From the NCBI RefSeq assembly GCF_000732615.1, contig NZ_JPGL01000038.1, forward strand, positions 1 through 64,000: 64,000 nucleotides of DNA, written 5' to 3'. The stretch comes from Burkholderia paludis. Lineage in GTDB: Bacteria > Pseudomonadota > Gammaproteobacteria > Burkholderiales > Burkholderiaceae. Below, piece by piece: positions 45,437-54,712 of this stretch. The translations under genes were made by a program, and so were the position numbers. A model generated the notes under the pieces. The model ran no database searches. It was not told where the DNA came from and was given only the letters and a program-made list of their open reading frames with translations. The number at the start of each line of letters is the position of its first letter. Within the stretch, counting starts at the first letter, position 1.

Positions 45437-46042
45437 TCAGGCTGCCGTGTCGAAACCCTTCTTCCACGCGCCGGCGTACACGACCTCGCCGATCGCATGA
45501 CGCGTGCGCGGCGCTTTCTCGCGATCGCGCAGCACCGGATCCAGCTTGTCGACGTTGCCATAGTGGCCGAGCGAAATGAGGGCCGGAATCGCGACGTCGG
45601 CCGGAATCTCGAACGCGTCGCGGAACGCCTTCGCATCGAAACCGCTCATCTGGTGAGCGGCAAGGCCCAGCGCGTGCGCCTGCAGCACCAGCGACATCGC
45701 AGCGGCGCCCGCGTCGTACAGCGCGGTCGGCGCCGGTTCGCCCTTCGCCGTGAGCGTGTGCGCGGTCACCGCGATCAGCACGGGCGCCGGCGCATTCCAG
45801 CCCTGGTTGAACGGCACCAGCGTTGCAAACGCGCGCTTGAATGCGTCGTCGTCCTGGGTGCGGTCGAATACGATGAAGCGCCACGGCTGCGCGTTGTAGG
45901 CCGACGGCGCCCAGCGCGCGGCCTCGAGCACCGCATGCAGATCGCCGGTGCTGACGGGCTCGTCCGAATACGCGCGCGGGCTCCAGCGGCCCGCGATCAG
46001 GTCGTGAATCGAAACAGTGGTGGGTGCAGGTTTGACGGACAT
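45437..46042 (-). CDS. Nitroreductase-family protein
   Basis: A 201-aa FMN-dependent nitroreductase-fold oxidoreductase. The N-terminal RWSPRAYSDEPVSTGDLHAVLEAARWAPSAYNAQPWRFIVF is the canonical FMN-binding segment, with MSLVLQAHALGLAAHQMSGFD in the middle and PALISLGHYGN near the end. The start 46042 is chosen over one six codons upstream because it lies next to the conserved N-terminus. The substrate is unknown; family members reduce nitro compounds, quinones or flavins. Confidence 0.88.
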   Translation of the reverse strand: MSVKPAPTTVSIHDLIAGRWSPRAYSDEPVSTGDLHAVLEAARWAPSAYNAQPWRFIVFDRTQDDDAFKRAFATLVPFNQGWNAPAPVLIAVTAHTLTAKGEPAPTALYDAGAAAMSLVLQAHALGLAAHQMSGFDAKAFRDAFEIPADVAIPALISLGHYGNVDKLDPVLRDREKAPRTRHAIGEVVYAGAWKKGFDTAA

Positions 46043-46200
46043 GCGGTTCCTCGCTGACATCGATGAAGGGGCGCGAACGCCCGGCGAACCGCAAGCATAC
46101 TCGCTTGAGCGGATGCACGCCCGATCGTCCCGCGCTATGCAAATCTCCCCGGCTGCATTAGGGCCTGCTCGCGCACGTCACGGGCTGCGACGCGCCGCGT

Positions 46201-47484
46201 TCAGGCCGGCTGCGCCGCCGCGCGCGACGGGCCGCGGTTGATCCGCAGCACGATCAGCGCGCCGACGATGCACAGCCCGCCCGAGATCATCGACGCGATC
46301 GTGTAGGTGCCGAGGCTCGCGCGCAACAACCCTGCGCCGAGCGCCGCGAACGCCGCGCCGAGCTGGTGGCCGGCCACGATCCAGCCGAACACGACCGGCG
46401 CCGCGGCCTTGCCGAACACGTCGGTCGCGAGCCGCACGGTCGGCGGCACGGTCGCGATCCAGTCGAGCCCGTAGAACATCGCGAACAGCGGCAGCCCGAA
46501 GAAATCGATCCCGAACGCGTGCGGCAGGTAGATCAGCGACAGCCCGCGCAACCCGTAGTACCAGAACAGCAGCACGCGGTTGTCGTAGCGGTCGGACAGC
46601 CAGCCCGACAGCGTCGTGCCGAACAGGTCGAACACGCCCATCGCCGCGAGCAGCGACGCGCCCTGCACTTCGCTCATCCCGTAATCGCTGCACATCGCGA
46701 TCAGGTGCGTGCCGACGTAGCCGTTGGTGCTCGCGCCGCAGATGAAGAAACTGAAGAACAGCAACCAGAAATCGCGCGAACGGCTCGCCGTCAGCAGCGT
46801 GCGGAACGCGACCGCGAGCGGGTTCTCCTTCGTCGCGGCAGGCGCGGGCGGTGCATCGGCCGGCTCGCCGTACGGGCGCAACCGGACGTCGGCCGGACGC
46901 TCGGGCAGCAGGAACGCGACGAGCGGGATCACGATCGCGGCCGCCACCGCGACCACCAGCACGACCGGCCGCCAGCCGTGGCGCTGCGCGATCGCCGCGA
47001 GCATCGGCAGGAAGACGAGCTGGCCGGTGGCCGTGCTCGCGGTCAGGATCCCCATCACGAGGCCGCGCCGCGCATGGAACCAGCGCGTGACGAAAGTCGC
47101 GGACAGCGTCAGCGCGACGACGCCCGTCGAGCAGCCGACCATCAGGCCCCAGATCGCCACCATCTGCCAGCTCTGCGTCATCATCGACGACAGCGCGACA
47201 CCCGCGCTCATCGTCACGAGCGCGACCAGGATCGTCGGGCGCAACCCGAAGCGCTGCATCGCGGCGGCCGCGAACGGGCCCGTCAGCCCGTACAGCGCGA
47301 TGTTCACCGAGATCGCCAGTGAAATCGCCGCGCGGCTCCAGCCGAGCTCGCGTTCGAGCGGCACCATCAGCACGCTCGGCGTCGCGCGCGTGCCGGCTGC
47401 CGCCAGCAGGATCAGGAATACCACCGCCGCCGCGAGCCATCCGTAGTGGAAGCGCCCGCCGATTCGTGTCACCGCCCAGTTCAT
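46201..47484 (-). CDS. MFS transporter (OFA-type)
   Basis: A 427-aa major facilitator with 12 predicted helices. FHYGWLAAAVVFLILLAAAGTRATPSVLMVPLERELGWSRAAISLAISVNIALYG marks the oxalate:formate/monocarboxylate porter group, with the GWLSDRYDNR loop in the second half. It is divergent from a TetR gene across a spacer with a strong inverted-repeat operator, so its expression is probably repressed by that regulator and induced by its substrate, which is unknown. Confidence 0.88.
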   Translation of the reverse strand: MNWAVTRIGGRFHYGWLAAAVVFLILLAAAGTRATPSVLMVPLERELGWSRAAISLAISVNIALYGLTGPFAAAAMQRFGLRPTILVALVTMSAGVALSSMMTQSWQMVAIWGLMVGCSTGVVALTLSATFVTRWFHARRGLVMGILTASTATGQLVFLPMLAAIAQRHGWRPVVLVVAVAAAIVIPLVAFLLPERPADVRLRPYGEPADAPPAPAATKENPLAVAFRTLLTASRSRDFWLLFFSFFICGASTNGYVGTHLIAMCSDYGMSEVQGASLLAAMGVFDLFGTTLSGWLSDRYDNRVLLFWYYGLRGLSLIYLPHAFGIDFFGLPLFAMFYGLDWIATVPPTVRLATDVFGKAAAPVVFGWIVAGHQLGAAFAALGAGLLRASLGTYTIASMISGGLCIVGALIVLRINRGPSRAAAQPA

Positions 47485-47620
47485 CTTCGCGTTCTCCAGT
47501 CGGCGGCGCCGGCGCTGTCGCACCCGCTCCGCCCTACACCCAGCCAGGCCACCTCCGCCGCACGCTGCATCGGCTGACCCGGGCCGATGCGTGGCATTCG
47601 TCTGTCGATCCGCCGGCATT

Positions 47621-47670
47621 GTTACCGGTCGGTCACAACTGTGTTGCGATCGTAGTGACCAGTCGGTAAC
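47621..47670. promoter_or_regulatory. TetR operator between MFS and tetR genes
   Basis: Two 16-bp arms, GTTACCGGTCGGTCAC (47621-47636) and GTGACCAGTCGGTAAC (47655-47670), form an inverted repeat matching at 13 of 16 positions, 18 bp apart. Each arm contains an ACCG/CGGT core, the usual TetR-family half-sites. The right arm ends exactly at the first ATG of the tetR gene (47671). Confidence 0.75.
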
Positions 47671-48327
47671 ATGTCAAGCCATTCCATCACGCAGCCGAGG
47701 GGCATCATGTCGGGCATCGAGATCGCCAAGCCGCAGGCGCGCCGCACGCGCCGGCCGATCGACGGCGCCACCGCGCAGGAGCACCTGCTGCGCGCCGCCG
47801 AGGAGCTGTTTTACCGGGAGGGCGTGCGCACGGTCGGCGTCGAGGCGGTCGTGGAGCGCGCGGGCGTCAACAAGATGAGCCTGTATCGGCAGTTCTCGTC
47901 GAAGGACGAGCTGATCCTCGCGTATCTGGAGCGCATGGACGCGTGCTTCTTCGAGCGCTTCGACACGAGCGTCGCCAAGCATCCGGGCCAGCCGAAGGCG
48001 CAGTTGATCCAGTATTTCGTCGACCTGGCCGAACGTGCGACGCAGAAGGACTATCGCGGCTGCCCGTTCGTCAACGTCGCCGCCGAATTCCCGGATGCGT
48101 CGCACCCGGCGCGCGAGCGCGTCGCGCAAAACAAGGAACAGTTGATGAAGCGGCTCGTCGCGCTGGGCGAAGACGCCGGCGCGCGGCAGCCGCAGGCGCT
48201 CGCCGACTCGCTCGCGCTGGTGATCGAAGGCATCTACGCGGCCAGCCAGACCTATCGGCACGGCGCCACGCCGATCGGCACCGCGCCCGCGCTCGTCACG
48301 CAGCTGATCGAAGCCGCGTGCGCTTGA
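47671..48327 (+). CDS. TetR-family transcriptional regulator
   Basis: A TetR-type repressor. The helix-turn-helix is at about residues 30-75 (LLRAAEELFYREGVRTVGVEAVVERAGVNKMSLYRQFSSKDEL), and the C-terminal ligand domain fills 80-218. From 47671 it has 218 aa; the ATG at 47707 gives 206 aa and matches a GAGGGGC-type site, so either start is possible. If 47671 is used the operator right arm abuts the start codon. It is divergent from the MFS transporter gene and should repress itself and that gene. Confidence 0.88.
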   Translation: MSSHSITQPRGIMSGIEIAKPQARRTRRPIDGATAQEHLLRAAEELFYREGVRTVGVEAVVERAGVNKMSLYRQFSSKDELILAYLERMDACFFERFDTSVAKHPGQPKAQLIQYFVDLAERATQKDYRGCPFVNVAAEFPDASHPARERVAQNKEQLMKRLVALGEDAGARQPQALADSLALVIEGIYAASQTYRHGATPIGTAPALVTQLIEAACA

Positions 48328-48402
48328 CGGCGCGCACGCCCTGACCCGGCGCGCCCGCTACAATGCGGCCCTCGCCGCTCTCCCGCCCGACGGGTTTCCC
48401 CG

Positions 48403-48975
48403 ATGACCGACTCCCGCCCCGAATCGCACGACGACATTCTCGCCGCCACGCGGCACTGGCTCGCGCGCGCGGTGATCGGGCTCAATCTGTGCCCGTTCGC
48501 GAAAAGCGTGTATGTGAAGGACCAGGTGCGCTACGCGATCAGCGAAGCGACGACCCTGGAAGACGCGCTCGCCGAACTCGAAACCGAGCTGCGCGCGCTC
48601 GAGGCGGCGGACCCGCAGCAGGTCGACACGACGCTGCTGATCTTCCCGCACGCGTTCGCCGATTTCGTCGACTACAACGACGCGCTGTTCTTTGCCGACC
48701 GGCTGGTGCGGCAACTGCGGCTCGACGGCGTGCTGCAGATCGCGAGCTTCCATCCGCACTACCGGTTCGAAGGCAGCGAACCCGACGATATCGAGAACTA
48801 CACGAACCGCGCGCCGTATCCGATCCTGCACCTGCTGCGCGAGGACAGCATCGCGCGCGCGGTCGACGCGTTCCCGGACGCATCCGCGATCTACGAAAGG
48901 AATCAGGAAACGCTGCGCCGTCTCGGCCACGACGGCTGGCGCGAATGGATGCGCAGGCCGGGCGACGACGTCTGA
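48403..48975 (+). CDS. DUF1415-family protein
   Basis: A 190-aa conserved protein of the DUF1415 family, of unknown function. Typical segments: WLARAVIGLNLCPFAKSVYVKDQVRYAISEA, TLLIFPHAFADFVDYNDAL, ASFHPHYRFEGSEPDDIENYTNRAPYPILHLLREDSI and AIYERNQETLRRLGHDGW. Invariant Cys in LNLCPFA and the HPHYRF histidines suggest a metal or redox role, but this is inference. It appears cytoplasmic. It starts 75 bp after the tetR gene. Confidence 0.88.
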   Translation: MTDSRPESHDDILAATRHWLARAVIGLNLCPFAKSVYVKDQVRYAISEATTLEDALAELETELRALEAADPQQVDTTLLIFPHAFADFVDYNDALFFADRLVRQLRLDGVLQIASFHPHYRFEGSEPDDIENYTNRAPYPILHLLREDSIARAVDAFPDASAIYERNQETLRRLGHDGWREWMRRPGDDV

Positions 48976-49027
48976 CACTCCGCACGGCGGCGCAACACGG
49001 CGCGGTGCGGCGCGGCGCGCCCGCACG

Positions 49028-49918
49028 TCAGCCGGCGGCCGGCTCGACGGCGTCACCGCCCTCGGTCGCGGCTTGCGGCACGAAGAAGCGCTCGTTCAGT
49101 TCGGCAAGCCCGAACATGCCGAGGATCTCGTTGAGTCGCTCGCCGGGCCGCCGGCGCGGCAGGTTCTTGTACTGCGCGACGATCAGCTCGTTCTTCATCG
49201 AATGCTCCCAGCCCACCAGCTCGGTCACGCTGACCTGGTAGCCGTGCGCCTCGAGCTGCAGGCAGCGCAGCACGTTGGTGATCTGGCTGCCGAATTCGCG
49301 CGTATGCAGCGGATGCCGCCACACTTCGGTCAACGCGCTCGCGAGCGACTTGCCCTTGTTCCTGCGCAGCACGCCCGCGACTTCCGCCTGGCAGCACGGC
49401 ACCAGCACGATGTGCTGCGCGCGCTTCGCGAGCGCGAAGCGGATCGCGTCGTCGGTGGCCGTGTCGCACGCGTGCAGCGCGGTGACGACGTCGACCGTTT
49501 GAGGCAGCGCCGGCGACGTGATCGAATCGGCGACCGACAGGTTCAGGAACGACATGCCGCCGAACCCCAGCCGCGCGGCGAGCGCGGCCGAACGCGTGAC
49601 GAGTTCCTCGCGCGTCTCGATGCCGTACACGTGCGACGTGAACGCCGGCGTACCGTGCCCCGGCTGCTGCTTGAAGAACAGGTCGTACAGGATGAAGCCG
49701 AGATACGACTTGCCGGCGCCGTGATCGACGAGCGTCACGCTGCCCCGGTCGGCCTGCACGCCGGCGAGCAGCGGCTCGATGAACTGGAACAGGTGATAGA
49801 CCTGCTTCAGCTTGCGGCGGCTGTCCTGGTTCAGCTTGCCGTCGCGGGTAAGGATGTGCAGTTCCTTCAGCAGCTCGACGGACTGCTCGGGGCGGATTTC
49901 GTGGGTCTTGTTCGACAT
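49028..49918 (-). CDS. SAM-dependent methyltransferase (Methyltransf_32-like)
   Basis: A 296-aa class I methyltransferase-like protein. The SAM loop is VTLVDHGAGKSYLGFILYDLFF, with the acidic residue at the end of strand 2 in VYGIETREE and the VVTALHACDTATDDAI motif that resembles the DxxC-type core of the METTL25/GSTCD group. HIVLVPCCQAEV follows. These eukaryotic relatives are linked to tRNA or ribosome modification; the substrate here is unknown. Start 49918 gives MSNKTHEIRPEQ. It is convergent with the DUF1415 gene. Confidence 0.8.
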   Translation of the reverse strand: MSNKTHEIRPEQSVELLKELHILTRDGKLNQDSRRKLKQVYHLFQFIEPLLAGVQADRGSVTLVDHGAGKSYLGFILYDLFFKQQPGHGTPAFTSHVYGIETREELVTRSAALAARLGFGGMSFLNLSVADSITSPALPQTVDVVTALHACDTATDDAIRFALAKRAQHIVLVPCCQAEVAGVLRRNKGKSLASALTEVWRHPLHTREFGSQITNVLRCLQLEAHGYQVSVTELVGWEHSMKNELIVAQYKNLPRRRPGERLNEILGMFGLAELNERFFVPQAATEGGDAVEPAAG

Positions 49919-50007
49919 CGTGATGCGGCGCCGGGCCACGGTCGGTCGACCACGGCCGGGCGGCGGGAATTCGTGAGGAATGGCGACAGTTTACCGAAAA
50001 TACGCGG

Positions 50008-51180
50008 TCAGGCTCGCGCGCCGAGCCGCCAGAGCGACGTCAGTTCGGCGCGGCGCGCCGCGTGCAGCGGATCGTCGGCGTCGGCCGACTTCGGGTGTGC
50101 AGGACGGATGTCGTCGCGGCCGAGCACGACGAGGCCCGCTTCGTCGATCCATTGCAGCAGCGTGTCGCGCGGCCGCAGGCCGAGATGCTCGGCGAAATCG
50201 GACAGGATCAGCCAGCCCTCGCCGCCCGGCTCGAGGTGCGCGGCGAGCCCCGCGAGGAAACCGCGCAGCATGCGGCTGTCGGGATCGTAGACCGCATATT
50301 CGATCGGCGCGCTCGGCCGGGCCGGCACCCAGGGCGGGTTGCAGACCACGAGCGGCGCGCGGCCGGCCGGAAACAGGTCGGCCTCGACGATCTCGACGCG
50401 AGCCGCGTGGCCGAGCCGTTCGACGTTCTCTCGCGCGCAGGCCAGTGCGCGCGCGTCCTGGTCGGTCGCGACGATGCGCTCGACGCCGCGCGACGCGAGC
50501 ACGGCCGCCAGCACGCCGGTGCCGGTGCCGATATCGAACGCGAGCGACGTCGCGGGCAGCGGCGCGCGGGCGACGAGATCGACATATTCGCCGCGCACCG
50601 GCGAGAACACGCCATAGTGCGGATGGATCGGCGCGCCACCGAGCGCCGGGATCGGCACGCCCTTCTTGCGCCATTCGTGCGCGCCGACGAGGCCGAGCAG
50701 TTCGCGCAGCGACACGACCGACGGCTCGCCGCCGGGCCCGTACACCTCCTCGCACGCCGCGCGCACGTCGGGCGCGCGGCGCAGCGGGATCGTGTAATCG
50801 GCGTCGAGCGGGATCAGCAGCATCCCGAGCGTGCGGGCGCGCTGCGACTGCGCGAGACGGTGCAGGTTGAACGCGTCGGCGCCGGCCGCGGCTTTCGCCT
50901 TCTTCGGCTTGCGCTCGACGCGGCGCGCCATCGCCTGCACGAGCTGGCGCGCATTCTGGAAGTCGCCCTGCCAGACGAGCGCGGTGCCCTCGCACGCGAG
51001 GCGGTAGGCCGCGTCGGCGGTGAGGCGATCGTCGGCGGGCACCGCGCGCTTCGGCGGTGGCACACCGGCTTCGGAACGCCAGCGCACGGCATGATCGGCG
51101 CCCTCGGCGCCGGTCCAGTGGAAAACGGGGAAATCGGTCACGCGAACTCGGTTACGGTTGGCTTCAACGGGCGGCGCCAT
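50008..51180 (-). CDS. Class I methyltransferase, PrmA/RlmG-like
   Basis: A 390-aa SAM-dependent methyltransferase. The C-terminal Rossmann domain has LAFDIGTGTGVLAAVLASRGV, ATDQDARALACARENVERLG and the catalytic NPPW motif in VVCNPPWVPARP. NPPW or NPPY indicates N-methylation of an amide or base, as in HemK/RlmG/TrmN6 proteins. The N-terminal 180 residues have no recognised motif, and GVFSPVRGEYVDLVA resembles the entry to MTS-type domains. The substrate is unknown; rRNA, tRNA or protein are possible. It lies upstream of the other methyltransferase gene on the same strand. Confidence 0.85.
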   Translation of the reverse strand: MAPPVEANRNRVRVTDFPVFHWTGAEGADHAVRWRSEAGVPPPKRAVPADDRLTADAAYRLACEGTALVWQGDFQNARQLVQAMARRVERKPKKAKAAAGADAFNLHRLAQSQRARTLGMLLIPLDADYTIPLRRAPDVRAACEEVYGPGGEPSVVSLRELLGLVGAHEWRKKGVPIPALGGAPIHPHYGVFSPVRGEYVDLVARAPLPATSLAFDIGTGTGVLAAVLASRGVERIVATDQDARALACARENVERLGHAARVEIVEADLFPAGRAPLVVCNPPWVPARPSAPIEYAVYDPDSRMLRGFLAGLAAHLEPGGEGWLILSDFAEHLGLRPRDTLLQWIDEAGLVVLGRDDIRPAHPKSADADDPLHAARRAELTSLWRLGARA

Positions 51181-51259
51181 CGCGCCGCGCGGCTCACACC
51201 TTACCGCGCTTTGCCCGCGCGGCAAAGCGCGGGGGCCCGCCGCGCCGCGGGTGTGGCGC

Positions 51260-51754
51260 TCAGCCGCCCCACCCCGGCATCGCGGGCAGGCGCAGCGTAC
51301 CCGCGTCGCGGAAGTGCACGGTGCCGAGCGCGCCGCCCGCGAGCCGGCCGCGTAGCGCGTACGGCAGCTCGCCGTTCGCGGCCGCGCCGGGCAGGTTCCA
51401 CACCTGCCGCGCGGCGGCAAAGGCCGACACGGAAACCGGCACCTCGAGCACGGCCTCGCCGAAGCGCGGCACCGTGCCCGAGCGATCGCTGACGCCGCTC
51501 GCGAACGGCGTGCCGTTCAGGTCGAGCGCGACCGAGATGCCGTCGTATTCGATCGGCGCGTCGTTCGGGTTCTGCACACGCAGCTTCAGGCTGAAGCGCA
51601 TCTCGAGGCCCTGCCCGACCAGCGGGTCGAGCCCGGCCACCGACACGCGCACGGGATCGCGTGTCAGCCCGGCACACCCGCCGAGCAGGAGCGCGGCGAC
51701 ACACAGCAGCAGTACCGCACGCAGCGGTGCGGAACGAAACAGGGCGCGTGGCAT
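51260..51754 (-). CDS. LEA14/WHy-domain lipoprotein
   Basis: A 164-aa predicted lipoprotein. The start at 51754 follows GAGGAGG and gives a signal with lipobox LLGGC (Cys27). The mature part is a water-stress/LEA14-type beta sandwich: LEMRFSLKLRVQNPNDAPIEYDGISVALDLNGTPFASG, then VPRFGEAVLEVPVSVSAF. WHy-domain proteins are linked to desiccation tolerance in plants and Archaea; bacterial lipid-anchored versions are poorly characterised. An outer-membrane or inner-membrane anchoring is expected, with no Asp at +2. It is divergent from the M1 aminopeptidase across a long spacer. Confidence 0.85.
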   Translation of the reverse strand: MPRALFRSAPLRAVLLLCVAALLLGGCAGLTRDPVRVSVAGLDPLVGQGLEMRFSLKLRVQNPNDAPIEYDGISVALDLNGTPFASGVSDRSGTVPRFGEAVLEVPVSVSAFAAARQVWNLPGAAANGELPYALRGRLAGGALGTVHFRDAGTLRLPAMPGWGG

Positions 51755-52399
51755 CGGCAGGCCTCCTCTGGCAATCGATAAACGGTGAACGGGTCCTCGC
51801 CGCATTGTACCGAGCGCACCCCGTACACCGAGTTTCGTAGTTTTCCCGGCCATTCGAGATCGTTAATAGATTAAAACTACGAAATCACAAACCAGATGGA
51901 ATGGCGATTAACGCTTTGCATCATTCAATGAAGCGCAACGAATTCAATAGATGCACTTTCTTAATTTTTCGTTTCCTTTACCCAAACCCATCAAGTATAT
52001 TTACGCATCCTTCGAGCAAGCCGACAAAGCTTGATGTTGCATGACGGCGATTTTACGGAACGGCGACACGCCTTCCTGCCGCCCTGCGCCTGGCCCGGCC
52101 GGCTCCATAGGTCGTCGTTTCAAAGGGATTGCGCGCCCCCGCCGGGCGTGCCGCCCCGTGTCGCGCGCGCGAAATCAATTCAGTACAACACGCGCCGGCC
52201 ATTTTGAACCGGCAAGTCAACCGATATCCGGAAATTCAGAGGGGGCAGTAAACCATGATTACCTTCACGTAGTCGGCCGCCGTCTTTTCGAATAATCCGT
52301 CATTGGCATTTTCATCGCCGTCGATTAACGGCGAGGGGATTGCTTTTGCCGGCGTTTTCGCAGCACTGAACGATTCTTTCAACAATCGAGGTTTCAGTC
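51755..52399. promoter_or_regulatory. 645-bp spacer with a 12-bp inverted repeat
   Basis: A long gene-free stretch with an AT-rich half (51855-52035) unlike the rest of the window. It holds a perfect 12-bp inverted repeat, TTTCGTAGTTTT (51833-51844) and AAAACTACGAAA (51873-51884), separated by 28 bp. Further right is a small hairpin (CGCCGT 52316-52321, ACGGCG 52328-52333) shortly before the aminopeptidase gene, and a five-codon ORF with a purine-rich site (52255-52272) that may be chance. No protein gene is convincing here. Confidence 0.5.
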
Positions 52400-54568
52400 A
52401 TGTCGATCAACATTCGCAAGATGCGTTATCTGCCGCTCGTCGCCGCACTCGCGCTCGCCGGCTGCGGCGGCGACGACGGCGGCGTGGGCTCGGCGTCCGC
52501 GCTCAGCTCGGCCGGCGCGCCGCAACCAGGCTCGGCGCCCGCCGTCACCACGCCGCCGAGCGCCTCCAACGTCGACAAGAGCGTATCGCCTGTCGAGCTG
52601 CCGGACACCGTGGTACCCGTGAACTACCGGCTGTGGTTCCGCCCGAACGACGCGCTGAACGCGTTCGACGGCCGCGCCGACGTCGAGATCAAGGTACTGA
52701 AGCCGGTCAACAACATCGTGATCGCCGGCCACCGGATCAAGTTCACCAACGGCCGCATCACGCTGCAGCCGGGCAACATCCAGCTGATCGCGACGCCGCA
52801 GGACAAGGGCGACTATTACCAGCTGCGCCCCGTGAGCGGCTCGATCTCGCCGGGCAACTATTCGCTGCACATGGAGTGGTCGGGCATCATCAACTTCAAG
52901 TCGTACGACGATCCGGTCGCGAAGACGGGCGGCAGTTGCGGCAACGATCCGTATCCGGGCTGCTCGGCCGCCGAAGGCATCTTCCGCGTCGACCTGAAGG
53001 GCACCGACGGCAAGACGAGCGGCGCGATCCTCACGCAGGGCGAAACCAACCTGTCGCGCCAGTGGTTCCCCGGCTGGGACGAGCCGGCGTTCCGCCCGAC
53101 CTATGAAGTGACGGCCGAAGTGCCGCAAAACTGGCGCGTGGTATCGAACGCGGCCGAGAAGCCGTCGACCGGCATCGGCGGCGGCTACAAGCTCGTGCAG
53201 TTCGAGAAGCCCCCGCCGATGCCGTCGTACCTGCTGTTCTTCGGCGGCGGCCTGTTCGACACCTACGAGGACGACTTCACGAGCCCGCTGGCAGGCGGCA
53301 AGGGCGGCCTGCACCTGCGCGTGTTCACGCCGCCGGGCATGAGCGACTGGGCGAAGCCGGCAATGGATCGCACCAAGCAGGCCCTCGACTTCTACTACCG
53401 CTACACGGGCATCCCGCTGCCGCTCACGAAGTTCGACACGGTGGCCGCGAACGACGCGTTCAAGGCGCAGAAGGACCTGAACTTCGGCGGGATGGAGAAC
53501 TGGGGGTCGATCCTCGAGTTCGCCGACGACATCCTGCCGCAGCCGGGCCAGCCGATGTCGCACTACGGCAACGAGGTGCTGACGCACGAAGTCGCGCACC
53601 AGTGGTTCGGCGATCTCGTCACGACCGACTGGTGGGACAACGTGTGGCTCAACGAGTCGTTCGCGACGTTCTTCGAGACCAAGACGACGATCCAGTTCTT
53701 CCCGAACGAGTTCAGCTGGCTCGACCAGGTCAAGAACAAGTACCGCGTGATCAATCGCGATATCGGCCCGAACGCCTTCCCGGTCGCGCCGAACTTCAAC
53801 GGCTGGGCGTCGAACGACTTCGTGCTGAGCGCCAGCGCGTTCACGTACGACAAGGGCGGCCACGTGCTGAAGACGCTCGAGAACTATCTCGGCGAACAGA
53901 CGCTGCGCCGTGGCCTGCAGCAATACCTGGTCGACTACTCGTTCGGCAACGGCACGCCGAAGCGCCTGTGGGATGCGCTGTCGAAGGAAAGCGGCCAGGC
54001 GATCGGCCCGATCGGCGACAGCTACGTGCGCCAGACCGGCGTGCCGCTGATCTCGCTCGACACGCAGTGCGACCTGACGAAGAACCAGACGATCGTCACG
54101 CTGAAGCAGCAGCCGTTCCCGAACAAGAACGCGTATCCGGGCCTGCAGTGGACGGTGCCGATCACGCTCGCGTACGGGCAAGGTCTCGCGAAACGCACGA
54201 CGCTCGCGCTGAAGGATACGCAGACGCAAACGCGGATCGACGGCTGCACGGGCGTGGTGGCGGACCCGAGCGGGCTCGACTACTACGTCGTGAACTACAG
54301 CGACGCGGCCTGGAGCGGCTTGCTCACGCAGGTGAACCGCTCGACCGACCCGGTGCTGCTGTCGAACCTGCAGAGCGAGGCCGCCCTGCTCGTCGCGAAC
54401 AACCTCGCGCCGGCTTCGCGTTCGACGTCGATCGGTTCGGTCGCTTCGCCGGCCGCGCTGAAGCTGCGGCAGACGCCGACCTTCGACGGCATCGCGCAGA
54501 CGACGAAGGAACGCCCGGCACTGCAATACCAGGGCATCTTCAAGCCGCGCAAGGTAGTGACGCAGTAA
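52400..54568 (+). CDS. M1-family aminopeptidase lipoprotein
   Basis: A 722-aa zinc aminopeptidase of the M1 (PepN/leukotriene-A4 hydrolase) family. It begins with a signal and lipobox LAGC (Cys22) followed by a Gly/Ser-rich linker, so it is anchored outside the cytoplasm, unlike cytosolic PepN. The substrate motif GGMENWGS is near residue 361 and the zinc motif HEVAH is at 396-400, with Glu419 as third ligand in NVWLNESF. A C-terminal helical domain follows. It removes N-terminal residues from peptides in the periplasm. It is preceded by a long AT-rich spacer and followed by a terminator. Confidence 0.93.
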   Translation: MSINIRKMRYLPLVAALALAGCGGDDGGVGSASALSSAGAPQPGSAPAVTTPPSASNVDKSVSPVELPDTVVPVNYRLWFRPNDALNAFDGRADVEIKVLKPVNNIVIAGHRIKFTNGRITLQPGNIQLIATPQDKGDYYQLRPVSGSISPGNYSLHMEWSGIINFKSYDDPVAKTGGSCGNDPYPGCSAAEGIFRVDLKGTDGKTSGAILTQGETNLSRQWFPGWDEPAFRPTYEVTAEVPQNWRVVSNAAEKPSTGIGGGYKLVQFEKPPPMPSYLLFFGGGLFDTYEDDFTSPLAGGKGGLHLRVFTPPGMSDWAKPAMDRTKQALDFYYRYTGIPLPLTKFDTVAANDAFKAQKDLNFGGMENWGSILEFADDILPQPGQPMSHYGNEVLTHEVAHQWFGDLVTTDWWDNVWLNESFATFFETKTTIQFFPNEFSWLDQVKNKYRVINRDIGPNAFPVAPNFNGWASNDFVLSASAFTYDKGGHVLKTLENYLGEQTLRRGLQQYLVDYSFGNGTPKRLWDALSKESGQAIGPIGDSYVRQTGVPLISLDTQCDLTKNQTIVTLKQQPFPNKNAYPGLQWTVPITLAYGQGLAKRTTLALKDTQTQTRIDGCTGVVADPSGLDYYVVNYSDAAWSGLLTQVNRSTDPVLLSNLQSEAALLVANNLAPASRSTSIGSVASPAALKLRQTPTFDGIAQTTKERPALQYQGIFKPRKVVTQ

Positions 54569-54639
54569 CGGCGCGCCCCGGCCGGCGCCGTGCAGCCCGC
54601 GGCTGCCGGCCGGCGCACCGGCTTCTCCGACCTTTGAAG

Positions 54640-54665
54640 GGCCTCGCGAGCGAGGCCTTTTTTAC
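54640..54665 (+). terminator. Terminator of the M1 aminopeptidase gene
   Basis: Stem GGCCTCGC / GCGAGGCC with a short loop and a TTTTTTT run, 70 bases past the stop codon. Confidence 0.93.
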
Positions 54666-54677
54666 TGGCGGCGCGCC

Positions 54678-54703
54678 CCGCCGCCTGCCACCGCCGCCTG
54701 CCA
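54678..54703. repeat. 13-bp tandem duplication
   Basis: Two perfect copies of CCGCCGCCTGCCA lie between the aminopeptidase terminator and the end of the LysR gene, followed by a partial copy. This is a slippage-prone, intergenic repeat and may vary in copy number between strains. Confidence 0.85.
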
Positions 54704-54712
54704 CCGCCACCA

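Noticed and set aside
52255..52272. Five-codon ORF with a purine-rich site (MITFT)
   Set aside because: It could be a leader peptide but has no skewed amino acid content and no attenuator; too short to tell from chance.
52041..52295. 84-codon frame in the aminopeptidase upstream spacer
   Set aside because: No ribosome site, no recognisable composition or motif, and it covers the likely promoter region.
52394..54526. 710-codon minus-strand frame
   Set aside because: Antisense to the M1 aminopeptidase, which carries HEVAH and GGMENWGS motifs.
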